Part shown: one piece after another, positions 41,161 through 52,540 of the stretch
Layout: every line of letters begins with the position of its first letter
How positions within the stretch are numbered: position 1 is the first letter of the stretch
Origin: Tricholoma matsutake
Lineage: Eukaryota > Basidiomycota > Agaricomycetes > Agaricales > Tricholomataceae
Assembly: GCA_026075535.2 (NCBI GenBank)
Contig: AP026544.2
Location: 5,890,001 to 5,954,000, forward strand
Length of the DNA: 64,000 bases
Direction of reading: 5' to 3'
Notes under the pieces: model-generated
Databases searched by the model: none
What the model was told of the DNA's origin: nothing
Seen by the model: the letters and a program-made list of their open reading frames with translations, nothing else
Position numbers and translations under genes: made by a program

Positions 41161-43083
41161 TTACGTTCGGCCACCGCGTCCTGCGGGATGGTAAGTAGGA
41201 GGAGAGCGAGAGTTGCGTCTCGCACTCACCTCGTCATAGCGAGCTTTGATCCAGTCTCGATCAAAGCGATGACGCCAGAAATTGCATCGACGGTCGTCTG
41301 ATGCGTGGTTTTTCCGGCAGTTTATACACCTGGCCGGGTGAGGGCATGCTGCCCCCTCTGGGGTAGCTGGGACGGGAGGGTTCGCCTTGGCGTTTCCCTT
41401 ACAACACCCCGCTAGAGCACGATGGTGCTCCTTGCGGTGTGGTCCTGCACAGATCGGGCATTTCGACTGTGGGGCTCTGCATGCTTGGGTGGGGTGGCCC
41501 CACTTCCAGCACCGTTGGCATAGTGGGAGACCAGGGTTCGCCCTGGCTGCCCTAACGTAGGCGACGTATCGTCCAAACTGGACGCCACGCCCGATGAGAG
41601 CTTTCGCTCATGCGCCACTGACAGAGTCAGCAACGTTGAGGTAGACGGTGCACGTATCCGACATTCTCGAATCACGTACGACCCTTGGGGGGACCTGCAA
41701 CACGGTGAGGTCAGATATGCCTGACTTCCCCAGGTGAGCTATGACGACATCCGGCGTAATCGCCTTGTCGTTTGCAATATATGGCACGTCTACCAGCTTG
41801 AGGTAGGACGTGGACGTGGGTAGCGCTGCATCGATTTGGAGCGCGTAGGGGAAAGCCTTGTGAGCCGCCTCCTTAAAGCATCGTAGGTCCTCATCCGAGG
41901 CCACTACGTCAGTTGCTACCGAGAGATTCCCAGCGTGCATAATAGCAGACTGTGCCACTAGCTTGGAGTGGTGCAGTCCTAGAGTCGTCCGGACATGGTC
42001 CAGGAAATCGGCAGGGTTCGTTCCCTCCTCTAGGGGGGGTCGGACGTGAACGAGGACCTGTCTTCGAGACGGTCCGTGAACGGTGGGCGAAGGCTTTGCA
42101 GCCTTGGGCCTGGATGGACCGACATGCTGCTGGATGTCAGCTAGCCTGTCGGTAGGAAGTTCAGGGAAGGCTTTGGCTAGTCGCACAAGGCCATCCATGG
42201 ATGTGTTAGGAGCTCGCCCCCCTGGGAAGCGAGCGACCTGAGCGAATGTCCCCCTGCCCGAAGGCTTGGTTGACATGTTCACGGGGGGAGGAGGTCCTCT
42301 GCCCCATGACGAAGAGGTGCCCCCTGTTGGGGGTTTAGGAAGAGGTCGAGCCCCTCTCGGGCCTCGTGTCCTCGCAGATTTGTGAGGGGGGGGGCGTGGC
42401 CCATCCCATCCCTCCAGGTGCTCCGTCCTTGGGACGTCGTTGGGGTCAGAAGTCGCAGGTCGCTTGCCTGTGCCGCCAGCCCTGTCGATGGCTCTTCGGA
42501 GGGTCGTGTTCCCCGAGTCGCGATGGAATCCAACTGTGGTCGCTGCATACAGCACCGCCCCCAGTTGTTCTGCGATTTCCTGCCGTTGTTCAGCAGTGGG
42601 TTGTCGGGCTCCAGTCCTGTTCAGAACAGTAATGAATCCCTGGGCGTATTCCCCGAGGTCGTGGGCGAAGGTGACTGGACCGGCCCAATCATCGTCCGCA
42701 TCGCTCGCCATCACCGTGTCTTGGATCACGGGCTCAGGGTTGGGTGTCAAAGCTTCGTCTCCCCATCTAGAGGCGGGAGTAGAAGGAGTGGTAGGTGGTG
42801 CAGGGGACGCTGTGGCCCTCCTGGGAGATAGTGTCGGCACGCTGAATCGCTGTGCGCGAGGTGTGATCGTTCCGGCCCCATACGGGGAGGGAGTTGGAGA
42901 GCTTCTTTGGGACCGATGAGGGCCCACCGAAGGTGCTATCTGTGAGGATCTACGGCCCCCAGAGGGCCGTAGAGAATCAATGGGATCGTCGCCAGGAGTT
43001 CTGGGCGTACCGGCTCTAGAAGGGTTCCCCACATCCATCGCTTCGCCCGATCTCCCCCTTACTCTGCTAACAGAATCTGACAT
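41161..43083 (-). pseudogene. LINE ORF1 with one in-frame TGA, copy K (type 1)
   Basis: 1923 nt, full-size type 1 ORF1 from ATG 43083, with RPSGGRRSS and PPLEEGTNP. At 41610-41608 a TGA replaces the CGA for Arg492 in SGARAKAL. This would cut off the zinc knuckles and the junction with ORF2. The rest is open. The leader upstream is also open in frame, so a longer frame extends beyond the element into J sequence by chance. Copies H and O have TGA at the same codon. Confidence 0.92.
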
Positions 43084-43211
43084 GCGTTGGTAAGACGCTG
43101 AATAAACCGGATCGCTGGGATCGTAGACGGATGGAGCCACAAAAGATGAAAGCGGTGTCGACGAAGTTTTTGGTGGCTGTGCACGTCGCGGTAACAGGAC
43201 AAGAAGCGATG
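43084..43211 (-). promoter_or_regulatory. LINE 5' leader, copy K (type 1)
   Basis: Type 1 leader, open in frame with ORF1 (DPVYSASYQR before M), ending at the K/J junction. Confidence 0.65.
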
Positions 43212-45961
43212 CATACCGTGATGCTGTCTCTTCTGCTCTAAGTCCGTGGCTAAATTGGCACGGAGAAACGTCGGCAGAAATCGATGATGTCGTTTCGGCG
43301 ATATCAACGATTTTAAACAAGGCATGGGAAAGCCATGCCAAGGAATCTCGCCTCGGCAAGTCGTCCAAAGGCTGGTGGACAGACGAATGCAGTGGTGCTC
43401 TTGACGCTTACAGGGCTTCCCGAGACGAGGAGGACTGGAAGCAGTACAGAAAAGTCATGCGACATGCAAAGCGTGACTTCTTCGACGACCGTATCCAGGA
43501 GGTGGCTACGATGAATAGACGACCCTGGGATCTAATGTCCTGGACTCGTCAACGCAACCTCCCGTCGTATGAGGCGATCTCCTATCGGGGAGAACCTTGC
43601 AACGATCTGGAGTCTCTCTGGGCTGCCCTTGATGGGTCCTATAACGCCGCATCAGATCGAGCAGTCGATCTAAGCATTCTTGATGGACTTGATCCGGTGC
43701 CTGAAAGGGCCTGGATCTCGTTCTCCGTTACGGAAATGAAGGAAGCGCTAAATGCGTGTTCCTCCCGTTCCGCTCCAGGTCCCAATCATGTTACGTGGTC
43801 GCACCTTAAACACTGGTGTAGCAACCCAGAAGTGGCAGGGCTCATCACCCGCATTGCTGAGGCGTGCATCACTGCTGGCCACTGGCCTGCTCATTTCAAG
43901 GAGTCCCTGTCGGTCATCATCCCGAAACCAGGAAAACCTAACTACTCTACCCCTAAGTCGTTCAGGCCTATTGTGCTCCTGAACACCCTGGGCAAATTGG
44001 TCGAAAAGATGTTGTCAAGGCGACTTCAGTTCGACGGTGTTGCACATGAGGCTTTCGAACAAAACCAGTTCGGAGGCGTCGCCCAGCGTTCCACTGAGGA
44101 TGCAGGTATCTTAGATACCTTACCCACCTGGTCAGAGCAGGATGGGCCAAGGGACTAAAAACGAGCGTTGTCGCTTTCGACATCGCTCAATTCTTCCCCT
44201 CCTTGAACCACCAAGTTCTGTTGGAGATCATCTCTCGGTCGGGGTTCCCTGCGCAAGTAGTGAACTTCTTCCGTTCATATCTTGTCGGTCGCAAAACGAC
44301 CTACAAATGGAACACTTTCTCATCTGGCTCCTTTGCAGCCGATGTGGGGGTGGGTCAAGGCTCTGCTTTGTCCCCTGTCTTATCGGCGCTATACCTAACG
44401 CCCATTATGAAGCTCTTCAGAAGGAGCGAGGTCGGCAGAGATGTTGATCTCATGTCCTATGTGGACGATGGCACCCTCATCGCCCGCTCTCCACAGCTGG
44501 AGGATAACCTCCCCCTGCTCAAAAAAGCATATGGCTGGATATTCCAGGCATTCACTTCCCTCGGGCTTGTCCTCGAACACGACAAGTCTGAAATATTTCA
44601 TTTCTCAAGGGCGAGGAGATTCACTCCTCTACCCATCGATCTCGGATTTGCCCCATACACGGGCAATACCCCCCTCAAACCCAAGGTTACCTGGAGGTAC
44701 CTTGGCTTTTTCTTTGACCGCAAGCTCTCCTTCAAGGAGCACACGCGGTTCTACTCCACCAAAGCCCTTACCACTGCGAGGGCGATGGGAATGCTTGGCA
44801 ATTCTGTCAGAGGGTTAACCCCTATGCAGAAACGCCTTCTGTACCGTTCATGTGTCGTACCTATCATGACATACGGACTCAGACTATGGCACTTCAAAGG
44901 CGCTCGCGTCAAAGGTGTCATCAAGACGTTGGCCCAAGTGCAGTCTATTGCTGCACGTTGGATCCTCGGTGCATTCAGAACCACCCCAATTGGTGGCCTG
45001 GAAAGTATCGCAGGACTGCTGCCTATGCAGCTGTTACTGCGTCATCTAGTCGACAGGGGAGTGTTCAGAACCCCCCTATTGGCTCCATCACACCCCCTAA
45101 GAGCGATCTTAGGGCCCAACCACGTCGGCACCACCCACTCTCATGAGCTAGGTCTCTGGGGAGGGAACGTGCTCGACACACTTAACCTGCAAGGCCCATC
45201 TGTCGCTTCGGCTGCAGCTCTGGCCCTTGTACCAGGCGATGAGTTCAACCCCTTTGGGGAAGAAAACACACCTGGAAACAGAGTGAAGGATTTATTCCCC
45301 ACTCGCTTCTCCTCTCATCGTCTCACCTCTAAGGAGGATAGGGCGAGGAATTCTTATAGGAGCGACCTCGACAAGGCCTGGGCTTCTGCCCAGGTGGAGG
45401 ATGACACCCTAGTCATTGCAGTGGACGCTTCGGTGCCCACGGATGCTAAATTTCAAGCTGTTGCCTGTGCTCTTGTCTTCGGACAGGGAGAACAGGTGGA
45501 TCGCGTTGTCTCAGCCTCTGGGAGGAGAACCCCCCCGGAAGTTGAACTGTTCGCTCTCCAACTTGGCGTCTCTGCTGCGTGCAGCAGAGGCTGCAAGAAG
45601 TTGGTTATCTTTTCGGACTCTACTACGGGCATTGAGTCCCTAATTGATCCAAAACCACGCTCTGGGCAAATCTTTGCCCTGGACGCCTGCCGCTCCCTTC
45701 GTCCCTGGCTAGCTGGGGATGAGGAGAGGAACGTCACATTCTGGCATGTCCCCTCGAAGTTCGAGTGGAACGTACACAAGATGGCTCATGATGTAGCTAC
45801 ATCTACCAAGATCTCCGTGGGCAGACACCCGCGGACGTCTTTAGATTACCTTAAAAATCAGGTCGAGAAGGCCGTTTGCAAGGATTGGCACACCCGGTTC
45901 TCAGATCCGGTGTATTGTGGACGGCATTTCTACCAGCTCAAGGGAGTTGGTGGAAAACCAG

Positions 45962-45964
<3 letters not shown>
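43212..45964 (+). pseudogene. LINE ORF2 middle part with 5-nt insertion, copy J
   Basis: Residues about 268-1183: linker, RT with AFDIAQFF, GQGSALSP and YVDD, and RNase H. At about 44111-44116 five extra bases (TAGAT, making a local ATCTTAGAT near-repeat) shift the frame inside DAGIYLTHL. The original frame ends at 44158; the correct one reopens and runs to the N2 junction at 45964. The apparent tail of many F residues there is the poly(T) of N2. Confidence 0.93.
45952..45964. repeat. Target-site duplication of N2, left
   Basis: GGAAAACCAGTAC recurs at 47841-47853. Confidence 0.94.
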
Positions 45965-45996
<32 letters not shown>

Positions 45997-46420
45997 GGTC
46001 AACAATTTATAACGCGGGGCTCGATCGCAGTCCGCGGAGCAGGATACAAATTTGGGTACTACTATAACTACGCTTCCCCTCACCCATATCCTACCCAGGT
46101 CCTCGTTTTAGCCACTTTAGGCGGGCAGTGCCACAGACGTTGGCCTCTCAGCCAGGAAAAGCAATAATCTGGAGGGGGAGACCCCCTCCCGAAGCTAGCC
46201 ATTAGATCGTCAGCTGGTGCGAAGCGGTCCCCCAGCCACATATCCAACCAAAGTCAGATCAGGCGCGGCTGTGTTAATTCACTGTAAATCCCCCCTTGCG
46301 GGAGGAATAACCGTCCGCATACTCCCAGCCAACGAGGATTGGCCACCCCGGATGAACGAGGTGGACCATCACCGTGTCATGCACGAGTAACAGTAATGTG
46401 GCAGCTGGTTGTTCACCTGG

Positions 46421-46867
46421 TTATTCACCGGAACCACCGTAAGCAGGGGGCCAAAGCCCCCCTCGAGCAAATGCACTGCAAGCACATGCACTCGATAGCA
46501 ATTTCCCCCCCGCAGCGGGGAGAACGTAAAGGGTAGCGACATTTGTCACCAACCCGACAGCAGCCAGCGGACTGGCGGTGATGGGTGTGGAGCAGGATGC
46601 CCCACACAAGTAGCAGCACGGCCATCTGTGATGATGACGGCACTGTACTGGGAACGAGGGTTCCCCAGATTGGAGCTCTGCTAGAGCTGTTGGCATCGCC
46701 ACACAGGAAGCTGGAACAGCTGCCGGAGGCATAGGATCGTTGGAACGATCGTCTCTGGTTGTCCACTTGGGCATCAGGAGCAAGTTAGTACTGGTATATG
46801 ATGCAAGTGATCGAAATACGCAGCGTGCAGTGTAAGCGAGGGCCTCCTGCCTAGCAAGAGAGTCCAC
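46421..46867 (-). pseudogene. N2 open frame, downstream part (148 codons)
   Basis: Same frame as 25126-25572 in N1 (DSLARQEALAY, MPKWTTRDD, QCRHHHRWPCCYLC) with a few residue changes and no stop. Unrecognised. Confidence 0.45.
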
Positions 46868-46874
46868 GTAGTCG

Positions 46875-47093
46875 TCAGGGTCGGGGAGGTCCTCCCCAGC
46901 CCACAGATCTCAAACTGCCTAGGGCAGCTGCTACCTCCAGTTCGTTCTGTGAGAACTGGGTGTCGTAGTCTTGGGCATCATCACCAACGATGTCACCCGT
47001 AATCAAGGTGGGGTCGTGAAGGCCCCAGCATGTGGTTTGGTCTCTGTTCAGCCGTTTGGGCATTGAGAGTGAGTTAGCACAGGTAAATGACAA
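46875..47093 (-). pseudogene. N2 open frame, upstream part
   Basis: Frame CANSLSMPKRLNRD...LITGDIVGDD...QDYDT, same as in N1 and with the same 2-nt deletion before the downstream part. Unrecognised. Confidence 0.45.
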
Positions 47094-47324
47094 TAACAGT
47101 CAAAGTACGTAGCATAAGGTCGATAACAGATGGCCCCTTATCTCAGTTCCAGGTCCACCCGATATAGCCTCCAAACGCTCCGAGGAGGCGAACAGGCCGC
47201 GCATCCTGTTGCCTGGTGGGAGAAGATTGAACCCGGGTCATAACACCCCAGAGGAGTGAGCACCGGAGGTGAGGAGTTGGTGGTGAAGTGCGGCCACCAG
47301 AGCATCGACCTAGCTATCAGGGGG

Positions 47325-47355
47325 CACCATCACCCGGCCCCTTTTAGCGACGGTG
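47325..47355 (-). other. Conserved 31-nt hairpin in N2
   Basis: Arms CACCGTCG and TGATGGTG in element orientation. Two changes relative to N1 turn A-U and G-C pairs into G-U wobbles, so all eight pairs remain possible. Confidence 0.65.
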
Positions 47356-47840
47356 TATTCCAACAGGTAGTCAGTGTAGCTTGTCCCTAGTAGTAGTGAC
47401 TCACATAGCATGGAGGTTGGAAGCCCCAGAGACAACCAGCAGTCCAGTAACGATGTCCCTCCCCCTGAGCCAGACCTCCCCCAACTAAACGAGTGCATCG
47501 ACTTGGGCGAGCGTTGAAGCAGGCATCCCACACCCACTCTAAGCCCCCATAGGGACCTAGACTACTCTTTCATAGACACCACTCACCTAGCCAGGATCCT
47601 CGAAGCACAGGGGAATGAGACGAATAGCAGCCATTGTCAAAAACAATGACCGGGACATCCCCGGGGATCGGATGGACGGATCTCTTAGCAAATCAGGGCA
47701 GGCCTGGAGACGCCGAGAGCGTTCGTGATGGTGAAATCCGATCGAAAATCGGACCAAAATTGGAGTCTCGACGTTGCTACCAACATCGAGCAGGAGTGTT
47801 TACCACTGTTTATGGTGGTTGTAACAAGTCAAGGAGCGTC

Positions 47841-48170
47841 GGAAAACCAGTACTACCCTCGACTCACAAAGGTGGGCCTTGGCTGAAAGTAATGGGGAGC
47901 AACACTACGTTGACTTCTCGTTCGACTCGTATGATCACTGGCCATGCTCCCATAGGGGAGTATCGTCAACGTCTATCCCTCGACGGGGAATACCAATGCT
48001 GGTGCCTTGGTCCTGAGATACAAACTCGAGACCACTTACTACGCGTCTGCCACAAGGTGGATCGCAAAGAGACTCGTGCAAGCCCAGACTCCGTCGAAGG
48101 CTTCACCGAATTTATGGACAATAACCCAGCACTAGGGTCGTTCAACTCGCTTGCGTGGGATCCAGGATAG
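47841..48170 (+). pseudogene. LINE ORF2 C-terminal part, copy J
   Basis: The last ~106 codons with CWC...H....C and stop 48168-48170. Joined lengths of the three J ORF2 pieces total 3875 nt. Confidence 0.92.
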
Positions 48171-48694
48171 GTTGTGCGCGCAGGGCGTATGACCCTCGTC
48201 TGGTTCTGGCTAGTGTTATCGGTATGTCGGGGTGGCCGTTGGGCACCAGGCGAGTCCGTTAACCCTCATAAAGGGGGCCCACCCGTGTTCAGGAGCGACT
48301 GTCAGGGAGGGGGGACATGAAACCAGGTACTGGTTCGGGGAGGCGCCTGAGCGCTTCCAGATCCACTGTCGGTTACGCGTTGCAACGATTCCAGTCGATT
48401 ACGCCTTCCTTTCCGAGCTGAGAGGCTCACGTCGGGGCGGCAGTTTCCCCTAAATCTTGCACTCATACCCGTAGGGATTCGGAGACACGACATCGTCGAG
48501 CTCGGGTTGTCGGTACGCCACCACTGGCAAGTCCGTTTACTCGATAAAGGGAGCCCCCTTAGTGGCCTTTGCAGCTATCCAGGTGGTTGGTGCGAAGATC
48601 AGCAGGAGGAGGACTTGGGCTGGGCGTAGTGTACTTCGTTTGTATGTCTCTACCGCGGACTGCGATCGGGCGCCGCGTTATAAATTTTTGACCC
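48171..48694 (+). other. LINE 3' UTR, copy J
   Basis: Non-coding tail with paired repeats, ending in the A run 48695-48716. No gene seen. Confidence 0.9.
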
Positions 48695-48715
48695 AAAAAA
48701 AAAAAAAAAAAAAAA

Positions 48716-49086
48716 ATGACATCCTCCCCTATTCCCAGTGAGAACAGAAGGATGTCACGATCGTCAATCAGATCTCGCCTGAGACCCGGTCTTAGATTAG
48801 CGATGCTGTTTGCAAAGTACACAGCGACGCGTGGAGGGGAGTCGATCCCTGATGGGCGCACTAAGGTTCCCCCATTTGGGCTCATTGGTGCACCTATAAC
48901 TTCGTCCCCTTCCCTGTTGTGGGCAGAAGGGGCGTGCCTTATTAATCACCAAGGAGGCTCTTGGATGAAAAGCAAGTCATAATCTTCATTGAGATCTGCC
49001 AGTAACGAGTCCATGTACCCCCAGTTACGGTTCACATTTTGACTAAATATACGTAGCTGCGGGGTAGATCTAAGTCTGTCCCTCAT
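48716..49086 (-). pseudogene. LINE ORF2 first 124 codons, copy H
   Basis: Start of the endonuclease from ATG 49086. A TGA at 48948-48946 replaces the CGA after QEPPW. Continues at 33837 beyond copy J. Confidence 0.9.
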
Positions 49087-51012
49087 CTACATTCGGCCAC
49101 CGCGTCCTGCGGGATGGTAAGTAGGAGGGGAGCGAGAATTGCGTTTAGCACTCACCTCGTCGTAGCGAGCTTTGATCCAGTCATGGTCAAAGCGATGTCG
49201 CCAAAAATTGCACCGACGATCGTCAGATGCGTGATTCTTCCGGCAGTTTATGCACCTGGCCGGGTGAGGACATGCTGCCCCCTCTGGGGTAGCTGGGACT
49301 GGAGGGTTCGCCTTAGCGTTTCCCTTGCAACATCCGGCGAGGGCACGATGGTGCTCCTTGCGGTGTGGGCCTGCACAGATCGGGCATTTGGTCTGTGGAG
49401 CTCTGCATGCCGGGGTGGGGTGACCCCATTTCCAGCATCGTTGGCAAAGGGGCAGTCCAGGGTTAGCCCTGGCCGCCCTAACATAGGCGACGTAGCGTCC
49501 AAATTGGACGCCTCGACCGATAAGAGCCTTGGCTCATGCACCGCTAACTGAGTCAGCGATGTTAAGGTAGACGGTGCACATATCCGACATCTTCGAATCA
49601 CGTACTACACGGGGGGGGACTTGAAGCACTGTGAGGTCCGAAATTCCGGACTTTCCCAAGTGTGCAATGACGACATCAGGCGTTAAAGCCTTGTCGTTGG
49701 CGATAAACGGCACATCGACCAGCTTGAGGTACGATGTGGAGGTGGGTAGCGCTGCATCTACTTGCAACGCGAAAGGGAATGCCTTGTGGGCAGCTTCCTT
49801 GAAACATCGAAGGTCCTCCTCGGAGGCAACAACGTCTGTAGCTACTGATAAATTACCAGCGTGCATAGATGCGGATTGGGCCACTAGTTTAGAGTGGTGC
49901 AGTCCGAGAGTGGCTCGGACGTGGTCCAAGAAATCGGCAGGGTTCATCTCCGCCCCGAGGGGGGGATGAACGTGGACCAGGACCTGTCGTCTCGACGGTC
50001 CATGGACGGTAGGTGAGGGCTTTGCAGCCTTCGGTCTGGAGGGACCAACGTGCTGCTGTATGTCAGCCAGTTTGTCTGTTGGGAGTTCAGGGAAGGCCTT
50101 GGCTAGTCGCACCAGGCCATCCATGGAAGTGTTAGGTGCTCGCCCCCCAGGGAAGCGAGCGACCTGAGCAAAGGTCCCCTTGCCCGAAGGCCTGGTCGAC
50201 CAGTTCACGGGGGGAGGTGGACCTCGACCCCATGACGAAGAGACGCCCCCTGTTGGGGGTTTAGGAAGAGGTCGAGCCCCCTTCGGGCCTCGAGTCCTCG
50301 AAGATTTGTGAGGGGGGGGGCGTTGCCCATCCCATCCCTCCAGATAGTCCGTCCTAGGGACGTCGTTGGGATTGTTGGTGACAGTGTCTGACCTAGGTCG
50401 TTTGCTGCCCCCAGCCATCCTGTCTAGTGCTCCTCGGAGCATGGCACCTCCCGAGTTGCGATCGATACCAGCCTCGGCAGCTGCTGCCAGCACCGAGCCC
50501 AGTCGTTCTGCGATAAGCTGCCGTTCCTCAGCAGTTGGTCTTCTGGATCCCGTCCTGTTCAAAACCACATGGAACCCGTCAGCGTACTCTCCCAGGTCTT
50601 TGGCGAAGGTCTGGGGTCCACTCCAGTCATCGCTAGCCATCTCCGCGTCCTGAATGACGTGGGAAGAGACGTTATCAGCCACTTCATCAGCCCACTGCGA
50701 AGCAGGAGTAGAAGGGGTAGCCGGTGGTGCAAGAGACGCCGTAGCATCCCTGGAAGAGAGCGCTGGCACACTAAATCGTTGTGCGCGCGGAGTGACTGTG
50801 CCTGCCCCATAGGGGGAGGGGGTTGGAGATCCTCTTTGGGTCCTGTGTGGGCCCACTGAGGGAGCAATCTGTGTGGATCTGCGGCTCGAGGAGAGCCGCA
50901 GGGAATCAATGGGGTCATCGCCAGGAGTTCTGGGCATACCGGATCTAGAGGGTCCCCCCTCGTCCATCGCCTCGCCCGATCTCCCCCTACTTCTAGAATA
51001 CGAGTCAGACAT
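49087..51012 (-). pseudogene. LINE ORF1 with in-frame TGA, copy H (type 2)
   Basis: 1926 nt, one codon longer than copy C (SQWADEV instead of SWADEV), from ATG 51012 to a TAG at 49089-49087; other copies end in TAA. A TGA at 49536-49534 replaces CGA in SGARAKAL, at the equivalent of Arg492. The rest, including the zinc knuckles CQRCWKWGHPTPAC and CPICAGPH, is open. CpG-type decay is visible. Confidence 0.92.
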
Positions 51013-51140
51013 GCGCTGGTAAGATGCTGGTTATACCGGATCGCTGGGATCGAAGACGGATTGAGCTGCAAAGTGTGAAAACGGTGTTGACGAAAAAATT
51101 TTGTGGCTGTGCACGTCGCGGTAAGAAGACAAGAAGCGAT

Positions 51141-51154
51141 AAAAAAAAAAAAAA
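51141..51154 (+). repeat. Run of 14 A between the H 5' end and copy L
   Basis: The H 5' terminus is normally followed directly by target DNA. Here 14 A come first, then L sequence. It may be the poly(A) of an earlier plus-strand insertion in L that H later entered, or bases added at the H 5' junction. Confidence 0.8.
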
Positions 51155-51999
51155 TGTCGCATGACTTTTCTATAGTGCATCCAGTCCTCCCGTCCTGGGA
51201 AGCCCTGTATGCGTCTAGGGCACCTTTGCATTCGTCTGTCCACCAACTTTTGGACGACTTGCCTAGGCAAGATTCCTTGGCATGGTCATCCCACGCCTTG
51301 TTTGAGATCATTGATATCGCTGAAACGACTTCATCGATCTCCGCCGAGGTATTCCCGTGCCATTGGAGCCACGGGTTATGAGCGGAGGAGACAGCCTCGA
51401 GGTACGATGCTTCCTCCTTGGATCCTTTTTTGATAGACCACTTGGTGACCAGGACCAAGGATCCCGGACCAGGCAGTGTCAGTGTCAGGGGAGCGTGGTC
51501 AGACGTGCCCCTGGCTTCTGGAATGATATCACAATACAACACAAATCTAAGATCCGTGGGTACGAACATCAGGTCAATCACCGTGGGGTGAAAGCCCTGT
51601 TGTGGGGGAAAGTGAGTGGGTTCCTCCACAGTGGGGAGGGCCCTTGTCAGGCCAAGTGCCGTTGCCGTTTCTACTAGGTGGTCGGCATGGATAGAGTGTT
51701 TAGGCCCCTGGGGGTCCCAGGAGGTGTGTCTCATGTTGAAATCGCCACACATGAAGTGTAGTTGTGGGATCATCATGACACTTTCGTACAAGAGTGTGAT
51801 GGCCGAATGTTGGCTGTCTGAGTAGACGTTAGTGAGTAGCATGACATCTTCTCCTATTCCCAGAGAGAAGAGGAGAATGTCACGATCGTCAATTAGATCT
51901 CGGCGGAGACCCAGTCTAAGATTGGTGATGCTGTTTGAAAAATAGACAGCTACGCATGGGGGAGTATCGATCCCTGAAGGTCATACCAAAGTGCCCCAA
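51155..51999 (-). mobile_element. LINE copy L, old fragment
   Basis: Minus-strand ORF2 fragment, more diverged than any other copy here, so probably the oldest. Its 3' part should lie left of the window beyond H. On the right it is cut at 51999 by the poly(T) of M and does not resume. Confidence 0.8.
51155..51999 (-). pseudogene. LINE ORF2 endonuclease fragment, copy L
   Basis: Covers residues about 70-350: MCGDFNMRHTSWDPQG, PTVIDLMFVPTDLRFVLY, TSDHAPLT and SWWTDECKGALDAYRAS are recognisable. Many substitutions (YESVMMIPQLHF for FENVMTIPRLHF, for example) mark it as old. A stop stands where VRPSG is expected near 51979, and the frame is damaged near 51180. It has no start and no RT. Confidence 0.85.
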
Positions 52000-52019
52000 T
52001 TTTTTTTCTTTTTTTTTTT

Positions 52020-52540
52020 GGGTCAAAAGTTTATAACGTGGCGCCCGATTGCAGTCTGCAGTAGAGACATACAAATGAAGTACACTACGCCCATCTCAAG
52101 TCCTCCTCCTGCTGATCTTTGCACCAACCACCTGGATAGCTGCAATGACCAAGGGGGCCCCCTTTATCGAGTAAACAGACTTGCCAGTGGTGGCGTACCG
52201 ACAACCCGGGCTTGACGATGTTGTGTTCCCCGCATCCCTATGGGTATGTATGCAAGATTTAGGGGAAACTGCCGCCCTGACGTGAGCCTCTCAGCTCGGA
52301 AAGGAAAGCGTAGTTGACTGTGTCGTCGTAATGCATAACTGACAGAGGATCTGGAAGCGCTCAGGTGCCTCCCTGAACCAGTAACTAGTTTCATGTCCCC
52401 CCTCCCTGACAGTCACTCCTGAACACGGGTGGGCCCCCTTTATGAGGGTTAATGGACTCGTCTGGTGCACTACAGCCACCCCGACATACCGATAACACTA
52501 GCCAGAACCAGACGGGGGTCATACGCCCTGCGCGCACAAC
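52020..52540 (-). other. LINE 3' UTR, copy M
   Basis: Diverged non-coding tail, with the paired repeats still readable. No gene seen. Confidence 0.85.

Larger units (their letters stand above)
36747..43211 (-). mobile_element. LINE copy K, full length (type 1), ORF1 with one stop
   Basis: Minus-strand element of 6.46 kb: poly(T) 36747-36763, 3' UTR 36764-37290, ORF2 37291-41160, ORF1 41161-43083, leader to 43210 and one extra base. 13-bp TSD in copy J ORF2. ORF2 is intact; ORF1 has a single TGA. It is nearly competent if that stop is read through or complemented. Confidence 0.94.
45965..47840 (-). mobile_element. Non-autonomous retroelement N2, complete (about 1.88 kb)
   Basis: Minus-strand sister of N1 with a 31-nt poly(T) at 45965-45995 and a 13-bp TSD in ORF2 of copy J. 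It is closely similar to N1 over its whole length (only scattered differences by eye), including both termini, so N1 and N2 define the family boundaries. The long homopolymer suggests a recent insertion. Confidence 0.9.
33838..48715 (+). mobile_element. LINE copy J (type 2), split by K and N2
   Basis: Plus-strand element in three pieces: 33838-36746, 43212-45964 and 47841-48715 with A run 48695-48715. Copy K and element N2 are inserted in its ORF2. TSD of 14 bp in copy H. ORF1 is open; ORF2, once joined, is 3875 nt because of a 5-nt insertion. Confidence 0.94.
32772..51140 (-). mobile_element. LINE copy H (type 2), decayed, split by J
   Basis: Minus-strand copy in two pieces: 32772-33837 and 48716-51140. 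J is inserted in its endonuclease region; G interrupts it at 32771, and its 3' part lies left of the window. Its 5' end at 51140 is followed by 14 A and then copy L. It carries at least two CGA-to-TGA stops and a 24-nt deletion. Confidence 0.88.

Noticed and set aside
41608..41617. GCATGAGC as an overlapping stop-start for a separate zinc-knuckle protein
   Set aside because: The ATG there is in a different frame from the knuckles, so reinitiation would not make that protein.
44203..46167. A 654-residue frame ending in a run of F and a novel tail
   Set aside because: Copy J ORF2 reading through the poly(T) of N2; a fusion artefact.
50559..51842. A 427-residue minus-strand frame joining endonuclease residues to a basic tail
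   Set aside because: Copy L fragment read through the A run and the H leader into a wrong frame of H ORF1.
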